Shown here piece by piece: positions 35,121 through 42,332 of a DNA stretch of 64,000 nt; position 1 is the first letter of the stretch, and the number at the start of each line of letters is the position of its first letter. The position numbers were made by a program, and so were the translations under genes. The notes beneath the pieces were generated by a model. It saw only the letters and a list, made by a program, of their open reading frames with translations. It did not search any database and had not been told where the DNA came from. Source of the DNA: Arthrobacter sp. Leaf137 (GTDB taxonomy: Bacteria; Actinomycetota; Actinomycetes; Actinomycetales; Micrococcaceae); assembly GCF_001423525.1 (NCBI RefSeq), contig NZ_LMOI01000018.1, forward strand, positions 1,786 through 65,785, read 5' to 3'.

Positions 35121-35729
35121 ATGTCACCAAGTGCTGACCTCATAGTGGGCGACGACGGCCTTGCACGGCCCGCCTGGGCCTCTACGGATCCGCTGATGCG
35201 GACCTACTACGACCAGGAATGGGGCCTGCCCGTCCGGGATGAACATGGGCTGTATGAGCGGATCTGCCTTGAAGGCTTCCAGGCAGGCCTGTCCTGGGCC
35301 ACGATCCTCCGGAAGCGGCCGGCGTTCCGCGCCGCTTTCGCTGACTTCAACCCCGATGCGGTGGCGTTGTACACGGACCGCGACGTGGACCGCCTCCTGC
35401 AGGACTCCGGCATTGTCCGGAACCGGCTGAAGATTGTTGCCACCATCAGGAATGCCCGCGCCACCATCGCGCTGCGGGAAGAGGGCGGCTTGGTGGATTT
35501 CGTCTGGGGATTCCAGCCTCCCACCACCCCTCAGCCCCTGGTGCACGGGGACATCCCCACGCAGTCCGTGGAATCGGTGGCACTGTCCAAAGCCCTTCGC
35601 CGGAAGGGGTTTGCCTTCGTGGGCCCCACCACCATGTTTGCCCTCATGGAGGCAATCGGCATGGTGGACACACACCTTATGGACAGCCACCGCCGGGGTT
35701 CCTCGGGCGTGTGGCCGCGGCCTTCCTGA
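35121..35729 (+). CDS. tag: DNA-3-methyladenine glycosylase I
   Basis: 202 residues. Family marks are YYDQEWGLPVRDEHGLYERICLEGFQAGLSWATIL (readable in parts), NRLKIVATIRNA and FVGPTTMFALMEAIGMVDTH, with the catalytic-site Glu and Trp in EGFQAGLSW. The usual N-terminal zinc-binding Cys of E. coli Tag is replaced (start is LARPAW). It removes 3-methyladenine from alkylated DNA. A hairpin terminator follows at 35740-35776. Confidence 0.92.
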   Translation: MSPSADLIVGDDGLARPAWASTDPLMRTYYDQEWGLPVRDEHGLYERICLEGFQAGLSWATILRKRPAFRAAFADFNPDAVALYTDRDVDRLLQDSGIVRNRLKIVATIRNARATIALREEGGLVDFVWGFQPPTTPQPLVHGDIPTQSVESVALSKALRRKGFAFVGPTTMFALMEAIGMVDTHLMDSHRRGSSGVWPRPS

Positions 35730-35739
35730 GACTGATCCG

Positions 35740-35776
35740 AAACCCCTGTTGCCTGAGACCGGCAGCGGGGGTTTTT
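35740..35776 (+). terminator. Rho-independent terminator after tag
   Basis: AAACCCC (35740-35746) pairs with GGGGTTT about 25 bases on, with extra pairing of TGCC/GGCA inside, followed by a T run ending at 35776. Confidence 0.7.
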
Positions 35777-35806
35777 CGTGTGCGGCGCCCCGGCCTGTGG
35801 GGAAAG

Positions 35807-36458
35807 TTATCCACAGTGTTGATAACCGTTGATCCGCCCTAGCCCGTCCCCGCTACCCCCGCGGAAGCCGGGCTTTCGCGGAAACCCGCGGCTTGGATGC
35901 AGTTATTAACACTGTGGAATACCCTGTGGATAAACGGCCTTTCCCTGAGCTACCCGCCGGTACCCACAGGACCGCGGGGTGCTATCCCCAACTTTGTGCA
36001 CCGGCACCGGAAACATTGGCCGCCTCTGCGGGTGTTCAGCAGGACCGGAGGCTTTTCCACTTACCAACACTCCGATACCCACAACTTATCCACAACTGTG
36101 GATTGCGTAGCTGCGGAATTCCCCCAATCGCCCCAAACCGCCCTGATTCGGGGGTTTTCCACCGTGGACTTACAGGTCTGTGACTTATTAACAGTGTGCA
36201 AAAGGCTGTTGAAGGACCGCGTCCAGGCATTTCCAGGTGGCCTGCTGCGGCCTAATCCACCGAAGTTATCCACAGCAGTGTCCATAATCGGCGGTTTTGT
36301 CCACTTAAGCACAACCGTATCCCCAGCAGTTATCCACAGATGTGGAGAAAATCTGCCTCTGTACTGCTCCTGCCTTGTGAGCAGGCGGTTACACAGCTTC
36401 ACCGGCCTGAACTACATGCTTGTAAGTTACCAACAATGTGGATAACGGCTGTGGATAA
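35807..36458. other. Gene-free DnaA-box cluster (possible DnaA-titration or auxiliary origin site)
   Basis: Seven perfect DnaA boxes (TTATCCACA or its complement) lie at 35807 (+), 35925 (-), 36086 (+), 36266 (+), 36330 (+), 36437 (-) and 36450 (-). Near matches include TGTTGATAA at 35817 and TTATTAACA at 35903 and 36185. Open frames across 35893-36445 have no protein-like composition. Random expectation for such a 9-mer in this length is well below one. The 790-bp gap between tag and the rhomboid gene holds nothing else except the two terminators. Confidence 0.75.
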
Positions 36459-36462
36459 AGAA

Positions 36463-36494
36463 AACCCCCAGCCTCCGCAAGGAAGCTGGGGGTT
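36463..36494 (-). terminator. Terminator after the rhomboid gene
   Basis: AACCCCCAGC...TCC and GGA...GCTGGGGGTT (36463-36494) pair around GCAA; on the minus strand it is followed by TTTTCTTT. Confidence 0.8.
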
Positions 36495-36519
36495 CTACGT
36501 CACGCCCGGGCGGACTACA

Positions 36520-37398
36520 TCAGGTGGAGACGCGCACCCATACTGCTGCTGCGAGGAGCGCCAGGACCGCGAGCAGTCCCACGGCCTGGAGAAGCCCCCG
36601 CCGTGGCCCCCGCGGCGTGTACGCGATCACGGCGGCACACAAGGCGCCGGTGACCAATCCACCGAGATGGGCCTGCCAGGCGATCTGCGGGACCAGGAAA
36701 CCGATGGCGCCGTTGATGGCAATCAGGATCCACAGCTGGCGCGTATCCCCGCCGCGCTGGCGCTGCACCAGGAGCATGGCACCGAACAAGCCGAAGATGG
36801 CACCGGAGGCACCCACCACTCCGTAGAGGGGCTGGCCGGGAACGTAGAGGGGAGTGAGGAGCAGATACCCCACTGAACCGCCCAGGGCGGACAGCAGGTA
36901 CACCGCAAGGAAACGGACACGGCCCAGGAGTGGCTCCAGTGCCTGCCCAAAGATCCAGAGCATGTACATGTTCAAGGCAATGTGCAGGATGAATCCCTGG
37001 GAATGCAGGAATGCTGCCGTGAGCATCCGCCACGGCTCAAACTCGCCATACCGGGGTTCGGCATAGATGTTGGCGAACCCCAGGCTCTGGTAGACAGCGT
37101 CGTTGGGGACGAGCCACTGCAGGACGTACAGCACGGCACAGGCGGCGATGATACCGAACGTCACCATGGGCTTGCCCGTGGCAACGGCGCCGCCATAGAC
37201 GGACCGGACTTCCGGCGTCGTACGCCTTGTTTCGTTGACGCAGTCAACGCATTGGAATCCGACGGCGGCCGCCCGCTGGCAGTCGGGGCATGCCGGACGC
37301 CCGCACCGCTGGCAGCGCACGTAGGAGGGCCTGTCAGGGTGCCGGGGGCATACCGGGACCTGGGCGGAGGGCTCGGCCGACGGAATTCCGTAACTCAT
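36520..37398 (-). CDS. Rhomboid family intramembrane serine protease with N-terminal zinc finger
   Basis: 292 residues. The N-terminus has a B-box-like cysteine/histidine module (VCPRHPDRPSYVRCQRCGRPACPDCQ, then CVDC). Six or seven membrane helices follow. The rhomboid core shows HIALNMYMLWIFG, catalytic Ser in GVVGASGAIFGLFGA and His in WQAHLGGLVTG. Such enzymes cleave membrane-anchored substrates within the bilayer. The metal finger suggests a cytoplasmic interaction domain. It is downstream of the cyclophilin gene by 9 bp. Confidence 0.9.
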   Translation of the reverse strand: MSYGIPSAEPSAQVPVCPRHPDRPSYVRCQRCGRPACPDCQRAAAVGFQCVDCVNETRRTTPEVRSVYGGAVATGKPMVTFGIIAACAVLYVLQWLVPNDAVYQSLGFANIYAEPRYGEFEPWRMLTAAFLHSQGFILHIALNMYMLWIFGQALEPLLGRVRFLAVYLLSALGGSVGYLLLTPLYVPGQPLYGVVGASGAIFGLFGAMLLVQRQRGGDTRQLWILIAINGAIGFLVPQIAWQAHLGGLVTGALCAAVIAYTPRGPRRGLLQAVGLLAVLALLAAAVWVRVST

Positions 37399-37407
37399 GG
37401 TGCGGGA

Positions 37408-37953
37408 TTACAGCTGTTCGATATCAATGCTGTTGATGGTGACATCCTCCACCGGGCGGTCGCCCATGCCGGTGCGGACGCCCTCGATGGCGTCAACGAC
37501 CCTCTTGGACTCGTCGTCGGCCACTTCACCGAAGATGCTGTGCTTGCCCTGCAGCCAGTCGGTGGGGATGGTGGTGATGAAGAACTGGGACCCGTTGGTG
37601 CCCTTGCCCATCTGGATGCCGGCGTTCGCCATGGCCAGCTTGTAGGGCTGGTTGAAGCTCAGTTCGGGGTGGATCTCGTCATCAAAACGGTAGCCGGGGC
37701 CGCCGGTGCCGCGGCCCAGCGGGTCGCCGGCCTGGATCATGAAGTCCTTGATGATGCGGTGGAAGATGGTTCCGTCGTAGAGCGGGGTGCCGGTCTTGGC
37801 CTCGCCGGTTTCCGGGTGGGTCCAGTCCTGCTCGCCGGTGGCGAGTCCAACGAAGTTCTTGACGGTCTTGGGCGCGTGGTTGCCGAAGAGGTTTACCACG
37901 ATGTCGCCGAGGCTGGTGTGGATGGTTGCTTTTGCGGTTGCGATGGCAGTCAT
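37408..37953 (-). CDS. Peptidyl-prolyl cis-trans isomerase (cyclophilin type)
   Basis: 181 residues from ATG 37953. The cyclophilin core is clear: YDGTIFHRIIKDFMIQAGDPLGRGTGGPGYRF, then NGSQFFITT and KHSIFGEV. No signal peptide is visible, so it acts in the cytoplasm. This short actinobacterial PpiA type commonly lies near the origin beside a rhomboid gene, as here. Confidence 0.92.
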   Translation of the reverse strand: MTAIATAKATIHTSLGDIVVNLFGNHAPKTVKNFVGLATGEQDWTHPETGEAKTGTPLYDGTIFHRIIKDFMIQAGDPLGRGTGGPGYRFDDEIHPELSFNQPYKLAMANAGIQMGKGTNGSQFFITTIPTDWLQGKHSIFGEVADDESKRVVDAIEGVRTGMGDRPVEDVTINSIDIEQL

Positions 37954-38108
37954 ACGGCCCATTCTTCCATGGCGGACTATGACCTTGGCGGCCCCTGTAC
38001 CAGTTCCGCGCTGGGTGAAATCGCCCTAAAATCCGCAGAGTGAATAGCTCGTGAAGTCTCAGGCACGTAGGCTAACCACAGAACCGTCACATTAATCGGG
38101 AGGTAGTT

Positions 38109-39095
38109 GTGAAGAAGTCTGATCGTATTGCCCGTGACCTTGAGCAGTCGGTCACCCATGCCGTGGAAAATGCCAAGGACTGGGCAACCCCCCGCGTGGA
38201 AGCCGCTGTTGACTGGGCGGTTCCCCGCCTGCAGCACGGCCTGGACACAGCATCACCCAAAATCCAGGAGGGGCTGAAGTCCGCCGCCCACAACCTTGCC
38301 GACGGCGTGGCCACCGTGACCCCTCGCCTCCAGGACGGCCTGGCGCAGCTGGCGCCCAGGATCAATGACGTGGTCGAGAATGCATCACCCAAGCTCCACG
38401 AGGCGCTGGACAAGGCCACCCCAGTGGTCCTCAATGCCCGCGACCGCGTGGTGGTTGAATACCTGCCCAGGCTCTCGGACCAGATCGGCGTGGCTTCGGG
38501 TGCCGTGCACCGCACCCTCGAAGGCGCTCCGGCCCGCGTTGACGCCGTCGCCCAGCGGCTTGGTGACGCCGGAATCGTGCACACCCTCCAGGAGCAGGCG
38601 CAGGCCACCGGCACCCAGCTGAAGGCCGCGGCTGCCGAGGCCGGCCGCAGCGTAGGCATCCAGCTGGCCCAGCCGGAGCCGAAGAAGAAGCGCGGCTGGC
38701 TGGTGTTCGGCGTTATCGCCGCCGCAGTTGCTGCTGGAGTTGCCGCCTGGAAGGCTTCAAAGCCCGTAGAGGATCCGTGGAAGACGCCCTCCCCCGTGAC
38801 CCCAACGCCCGCCCCGGTTCCGGCCACCACGGTCAACGAGGTCAAGGAAACCACCGCCGACGCCGCCGGAAAGGCATCGGATGCGGCAGGTTCCTTCGCT
38901 GCCGCCGGCGCGGACAAGGTATCCGGGTCCGCTGATGCGGCCAAGGAAACGGCAGAGGACGCAGCCGACAAGGCCAAGCACGTTGCCGAAGATGCAGGCG
39001 ACGCCGCTCCCAAGGTGGCCACCGATGCAAAGACGGCCACCCGCAACATCGCCAACAGCATCCACAACGGGGATAAGGGCACCACACAGGCCTAA
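38109..39095 (+). CDS. Helical membrane-anchored protein with LEA/apolipoprotein-like repeats
   Basis: 328 residues from GTG with GGGAGG upstream. Residues 1-185 are amphipathic helix built on loose repeats of the type W/ATPRVEAAVDWAVPRLQHGL, TASPKIQEGLKSAAH, VTPRLQDGLAQLAPRI and ASPKLHEALDKATPVV. One membrane helix follows (GWLVFGVIAAAVAAGVAAW), then a Pro/Thr linker and a second Ala/Asp/Lys-rich tail (KASDAAGSFAAAGADKVSG). No enzyme motif. It may coat membrane or bind DNA or lipids; homologues are known in Arthrobacter only as hypothetical proteins. Confidence 0.75.
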   Translation: MKKSDRIARDLEQSVTHAVENAKDWATPRVEAAVDWAVPRLQHGLDTASPKIQEGLKSAAHNLADGVATVTPRLQDGLAQLAPRINDVVENASPKLHEALDKATPVVLNARDRVVVEYLPRLSDQIGVASGAVHRTLEGAPARVDAVAQRLGDAGIVHTLQEQAQATGTQLKAAAAEAGRSVGIQLAQPEPKKKRGWLVFGVIAAAVAAGVAAWKASKPVEDPWKTPSPVTPTPAPVPATTVNEVKETTADAAGKASDAAGSFAAAGADKVSGSADAAKETAEDAADKAKHVAEDAGDAAPKVATDAKTATRNIANSIHNGDKGTTQA

Positions 39096-39114
39096 TCCCG
39101 GCCCAGCAGGTCCA

Positions 39115-39152
39115 CGGCAGGGGCCCCGTTCTTCGGAACGGGGCCCCTGCCG
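39115..39152 (+). terminator. Strong terminator hairpin
   Basis: CGGCAGGGGCCCCGTTC (39115-39131) pairs perfectly with GAACGGGGCCCCTGCCG (39136-39152) around a TTCG tetraloop. Confidence 0.85.
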
Positions 39153-39232
39153 CTGTTTCCGGAGGTCCCCAAGCTGTTTGGGGGTGCCGGCCGCTCCCGG
39201 TTGGGGAGGGCAGCAATGCTAGATTTGGACTG

Positions 39233-40108
39233 ATGTCAGCCGATCAATCCTCTGGGGATCCCTTGAACGACGCAGCCGAGTTGCCCCGCGTGTCCGTTGT
39301 GATCCCGGCCTACAACGAGGAGAGCGTCATCCGGCAGTGCCTCATCGCTGCCATCTACCAGTCCGTACCTGCCCACGAGATCATCGTGGTGGATAACCTC
39401 TCCACGGACCGGACCGCCGCCATTGTCCGGCAGATGCAGCTGGAATATCCGGAAAGTCCCATCCTGCTGCTGACCCAGGACAGGGAGCAGGGCCTCATCC
39501 CCACCCGGAACTTCGGCCTTGACCATGCCACGGGGGACGTCCTGGGCCGGATTGACGCGGACTCGGTGGTGGAGCCTGATTGGGTGGAGCAGGTCCAGAG
39601 GGCATTCCAGGACCACTCAGTGCAGGCGGCCACCGGTCCTGTGGTCTATTACGACATGCCCATGCGGCGCTTCGGGCTGAAGGCCGACGACAAGATGCGC
39701 CAGCTCATGCTGAAACTGGCGAAGCACCAGTACCACTTCCTGTTCGGTTCCAACATGGCGCTGCGGTCCACCGCGTGGAACACCATCCGTGCCGAAACGT
39801 GCCGGGATGAGAAGGACGAGATGCATGAGGACATCGACTTGTCACTGCATCTCGCCGAACACGACCTGAAGGTCCAGTACTGCCCGCAGATGGTGTCCGG
39901 GATGTCCGCGCGCCGCCTCGAGGACTCGCCGCGCGACTACCGCTATTACGTCACCCGGTTCGACCGCACGTACAAGGCCCACAACGTCAAGAAGATGGCT
40001 CTGAAGGCACCCATGGTGGTGTTCTTTTCGGTCTACTTTCCCGCCAAGCTGTTGCGGGCCATCCACACGGTCAACACGGCCCAGCCGGTCCGGCGCGGCG
40101 GCCAGTAG
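39233..40108 (+). CDS. Family 2 glycosyltransferase
   Basis: 291 residues. The GT-A fold is seen in VSVVIPAYNEESVIRQCLIA, EIIVVDNLSTDRT, and the nucleotide/metal motif GRIDADSVVEPDW. The late acceptor part contains DEMHEDIDLSLHLAEH, resembling the ED motif, and FGSNMALRSTAW. The C-terminus has one hydrophobic stretch (APMVVFFSVYFPAKLL). No synthesis cluster surrounds it, so the acceptor is unknown. TAGATT at 39220-39225, seven bases before the ATG, suggests leaderless transcription. Confidence 0.85.
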   Translation: MSADQSSGDPLNDAAELPRVSVVIPAYNEESVIRQCLIAAIYQSVPAHEIIVVDNLSTDRTAAIVRQMQLEYPESPILLLTQDREQGLIPTRNFGLDHATGDVLGRIDADSVVEPDWVEQVQRAFQDHSVQAATGPVVYYDMPMRRFGLKADDKMRQLMLKLAKHQYHFLFGSNMALRSTAWNTIRAETCRDEKDEMHEDIDLSLHLAEHDLKVQYCPQMVSGMSARRLEDSPRDYRYYVTRFDRTYKAHNVKKMALKAPMVVFFSVYFPAKLLRAIHTVNTAQPVRRGGQ

Positions 40109-40127
40109 CTCCTGCCTTCACAGGCCC

Positions 40128-41066
40128 CTAGTCCGTACCCAGCTCGGCGATCCGGTCCGACGGCGGTTCGGCGACGGGTGCCTTGCTGCGGAGCCGTGCC
40201 CTTCCGGACCTTTGTCCGGCCACCACGACGGCGAGCCCCACCATGATCAGGCCTAGCCCGGCATAGGTACCCGCCGGGAGGGTCTCACTAAGGAACACGG
40301 ACGCCAGGAGGGCCGCGCCCGGAATCTCCAGGAGGATGATCATCGAGACCAACAGCGGGCTCATGGTCGCCAGGAGGTGGTTGAAGGCGGTATGCCCCAC
40401 CAGTTGGGCGCACACAGTGATGGCGAGGATCCCCAGCCAGCCTCCGGCGTCGAACCCGGAGAGCGGCTGCCCGGTGGCCAGGGCGAGCACCGCCACCACG
40501 GCGGCACACATGCCGTAGCAGAGAGCTGTGTAGGTGCCGGTGGTCATGGACTGCCGGGCCTTGCCGCCGGCCAGCGTGTACAGACCGGCCAGCGCTCCGC
40601 CGGCCAGCGCCAGCATGTCACCGAGCAGCGCCTCAGGCGAGGACCCCATGTCGAATCCAGTGATGGCGACGACCCCACCGAACGCAATCCCCAACCCTGC
40701 AAGCACCTGCCAGCGGTGCCGCGTGCCGCGCAGCAGCTGGAAGATGGCAATCCAGGCCGACTGGAGGCATACGAGCGCCGTAGCAGCGGCCACGGACGTG
40801 AGCTGGAGGGAGGTGATGAAGCAGGCGAAGTGCAGGGCGAGGGCGACGGCGGCAAGAAGGGACCAGCGGAACTCGCGTCCGGTGATGCTGCCGAACCTGC
40901 GCGGCTCGCGGACCAGGGTGGGACCGGCCATCACCACCGCTGCGATGGCGTTCCGCCAGAAGGCGATGGCCAGGGCACTGACGCTGGTAGCGCCGAGGGT
41001 GGCCGCGATCAGCGGCCCGGACGACGCAACGCCCAGGACACCCATGGCTGCAATGAACAGGGTCAC
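40128..41066 (-). CDS. EamA/DMT family transporter
   Basis: 312 residues with ten predicted membrane helices in two EamA halves (AMGVLGVASSGPLIAATLGATSVSALAIAFWR; GDMLALAGGALAGLYTLAGG). The second half ends in AGTYAGLGLIMVGLAVVVAGQ. Such proteins export amino acids, nucleosides or other small metabolites; the substrate is not evident. It is convergent with the glycosyltransferase with only 19 bp between stops. Confidence 0.85.
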   Translation of the reverse strand: MTLFIAAMGVLGVASSGPLIAATLGATSVSALAIAFWRNAIAAVVMAGPTLVREPRRFGSITGREFRWSLLAAVALALHFACFITSLQLTSVAAATALVCLQSAWIAIFQLLRGTRHRWQVLAGLGIAFGGVVAITGFDMGSSPEALLGDMLALAGGALAGLYTLAGGKARQSMTTGTYTALCYGMCAAVVAVLALATGQPLSGFDAGGWLGILAITVCAQLVGHTAFNHLLATMSPLLVSMIILLEIPGAALLASVFLSETLPAGTYAGLGLIMVGLAVVVAGQRSGRARLRSKAPVAEPPSDRIAELGTD

Positions 41067-41119
41067 CGCACTACCCCCTCACGCTATGGCCGCCAACCGG
41101 GACAAGGCTCACAAAGCAA

Positions 41120-41153
41120 AAGTCCCGGTCCGCATTTCCGCGGACCGGGACTT
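41120..41153 (-). terminator. Terminator after tRNA-Ala
   Basis: AAGTCCCGGTCCGC (41120-41133) pairs perfectly with GCGGACCGGGACTT (41140-41153) across six bases, just past the 3' end of tRNA-Ala; on the minus strand a T-rich tail follows. Confidence 0.85.
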
Positions 41154-41161
41154 TCTTATGG

Positions 41162-41234
41162 TGGAGGCACGGGGACTCGAACCCCGAACCCCCTGCTTGC
41201 AAAGCAGGTGCGCTACCAATTGCGCCATGCCCCC
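41162..41234 (-). tRNA. tRNA-Ala (anticodon TGC)
   Basis: Acceptor GGGGGCA pairs with TGCCTCC, discriminator A at 41162. The anticodon loop is TTTGCAA between CCTGC and GCAGG, so TGC. D-loop (AATTGGTA) and T-loop (TTCGAGTC) are standard. Confidence 0.95.
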
Positions 41235-41306
41235 ATAAGAAGCAACCCGTCAATCATACCCTAGAACCTTGGAGCCTTTGACCAGCTCCCGGACCGGGCG
41301 TCCGGC

Positions 41307-41423
41307 CTAGTTCACCGTATCGGTGGACTTGCTCCAGACATCTTTCCGGGCTTCGGATTCCTGTGCTTTCCGGTAGAGCAGGACGCCTGCGATCGCCGCT
41401 GCCAGTACAAGCAACTTCTTCAC
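41307..41423 (-). CDS. DLW-39 family small protein
   Basis: 38 residues from GTG 41423, with GGGGAG upstream. The sequence opens MKKLLVLAAAIAGVLLYRKA, a membrane helix, and ends ARKDVWSKSTDTVN. This matches the conserved actinobacterial DLW-39 peptide usually found between gyrA and nearby tRNA genes. Its function is unknown; the family name derives from a conserved D-L/V-W motif and a length near 39. It lies between tRNA-Ile and tRNA-Ala on the same strand. Confidence 0.88.
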   Translation of the reverse strand: MKKLLVLAAAIAGVLLYRKAQESEARKDVWSKSTDTVN

Positions 41424-41491
41424 TTGCTCCCCGTTCCGGCCTGCTGCAGTATTCCGCAGACAAACCTCAACTTGAACCTGCACAGGTTCCG

Positions 41492-41565
41492 TGGGCGTAC
41501 CAGGACTTGAACCTGGGACCTCTTCGTTATCAGCGAAGCGCTCTAACCGCCTGAGCTATACGCCC
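41492..41565 (-). tRNA. tRNA-Ile (anticodon GAT)
   Basis: Acceptor GGGCGTA pairs with TACGCCC, discriminator A at 41492. The anticodon loop is CTGATAA, giving GAT. D-arm GCTCAGGCGGTTAGAGC and T-loop TTCAAGTC are standard. Confidence 0.95.
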
Positions 41566-41626
41566 CGATGCCTCATCGGGCCGAGACATGACTTTACAGC
41601 ACATCCCGGCCCGATCTCAAATCGGG

Positions 41627-41658
41627 CGCTTCCACCGGCTTCAGAGCCGGTGGAAGCG
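41627..41658 (-). terminator. Terminator after the DUF3566 gene
   Basis: CGCTTCCACCGGCT (41627-41640) pairs perfectly with AGCCGGTGGAAGCG (41645-41658) around TCAG, immediately downstream of the DUF3566 stop on the minus strand. Confidence 0.8.
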
Positions 41659-41663
41659 GTGTC

Positions 41664-42332
41664 CTAATCGTCGGTGAGGGTCACGCCGATGCCGCCCACC
41701 AGGGTGGCAGAGATGTTGTAGAGAACAGCTGAGAGCATGGACAGCGCGGTCAGCAGGACCACGTTCACCACGGCGATAATTGTGGCGAAGGAGGCCACTT
41801 GGCCCAGCGATGCGACCTTCTTCAGTTCGAACCCGCCGCCCTCGGAACCGGCCAGCGTGCCCAGCAGGCTGTCCACCTGATCGAAGATGCCTGTGAGGTC
41901 CAGGACGGTCCACAGGACGATGGCCGCCACGACGGTGACGATGCCCAGGGCTACGGAGAGCAGGAACGCCATCTTCAGGACGGACCAGGGATCCACCTTG
42001 CTGATGAGGAGGCGGGCACGGCGGGCCTTGGCCTTCGGCGCCGGCTTCACGAGACCCGGGCCGCCCTGGCCCGGGGCGCCCTGCGGGCGGGGTCCGGCAG
42101 GGGCGGGGCGTTGTCCCTGCGCCGGACGCTGGCCGGGCTGGCCCTGCTGGCTTCCCTGGCCGGGCTGGGACGGACGCTGTCCGGGAACCGAAGGGCGCTG
42201 TCCGGGCGCACCGGCGGGCGCGGAAGGCCGCTGCTGCGGACGGACAGGGGCATTCACCCGGGGCGCCGCCGAGGGGCGGTTTCCATCGGGAACGGTGCTG
42301 TTCGGCTTGGGAAATGAGTCGGAATTACTCAC
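41664..42332 (-). CDS. DUF3566 domain membrane protein
   Basis: 222 residues from a GTG overlapping the gyrA stop by 4 bp. The first 100 residues are Pro/Gln/Gly-rich and disordered with GQRPS-type repeats. The DUF3566 domain follows: [27 protein letters not shown], a first membrane helix, then a second ([23 protein letters not shown]). This gene follows gyrA throughout actinobacteria; its role is unknown, with links suggested to cell division or gyrase-membrane contact only by position. Confidence 0.9.
   Translation of the reverse strand: MSNSDSFPKPNSTVPDGNRPSAAPRVNAPVRPQQRPSAPAGAPGQRPSVPGQRPSQPGQGSQQGQPGQRPAQGQRPAPAGPRPQGAPGQGGPGLVKPAPKAKARRARLLISKVDPWSVLKMAFLLSVALGIVTVVAAIVLWTVLDLTGIFDQVDSLLGTLAGSEGGGFELKKVASLGQVASFATIIAVVNVVLLTALSMLSAVLYNISATLVGGIGVTLTDD

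Noticed and set aside
35893..36445. Open frames of 96 and 182 codons in the DnaA-box cluster
   Set aside because: Repeated LSTTV and similar motifs come from the DnaA boxes; no start signal and no family.
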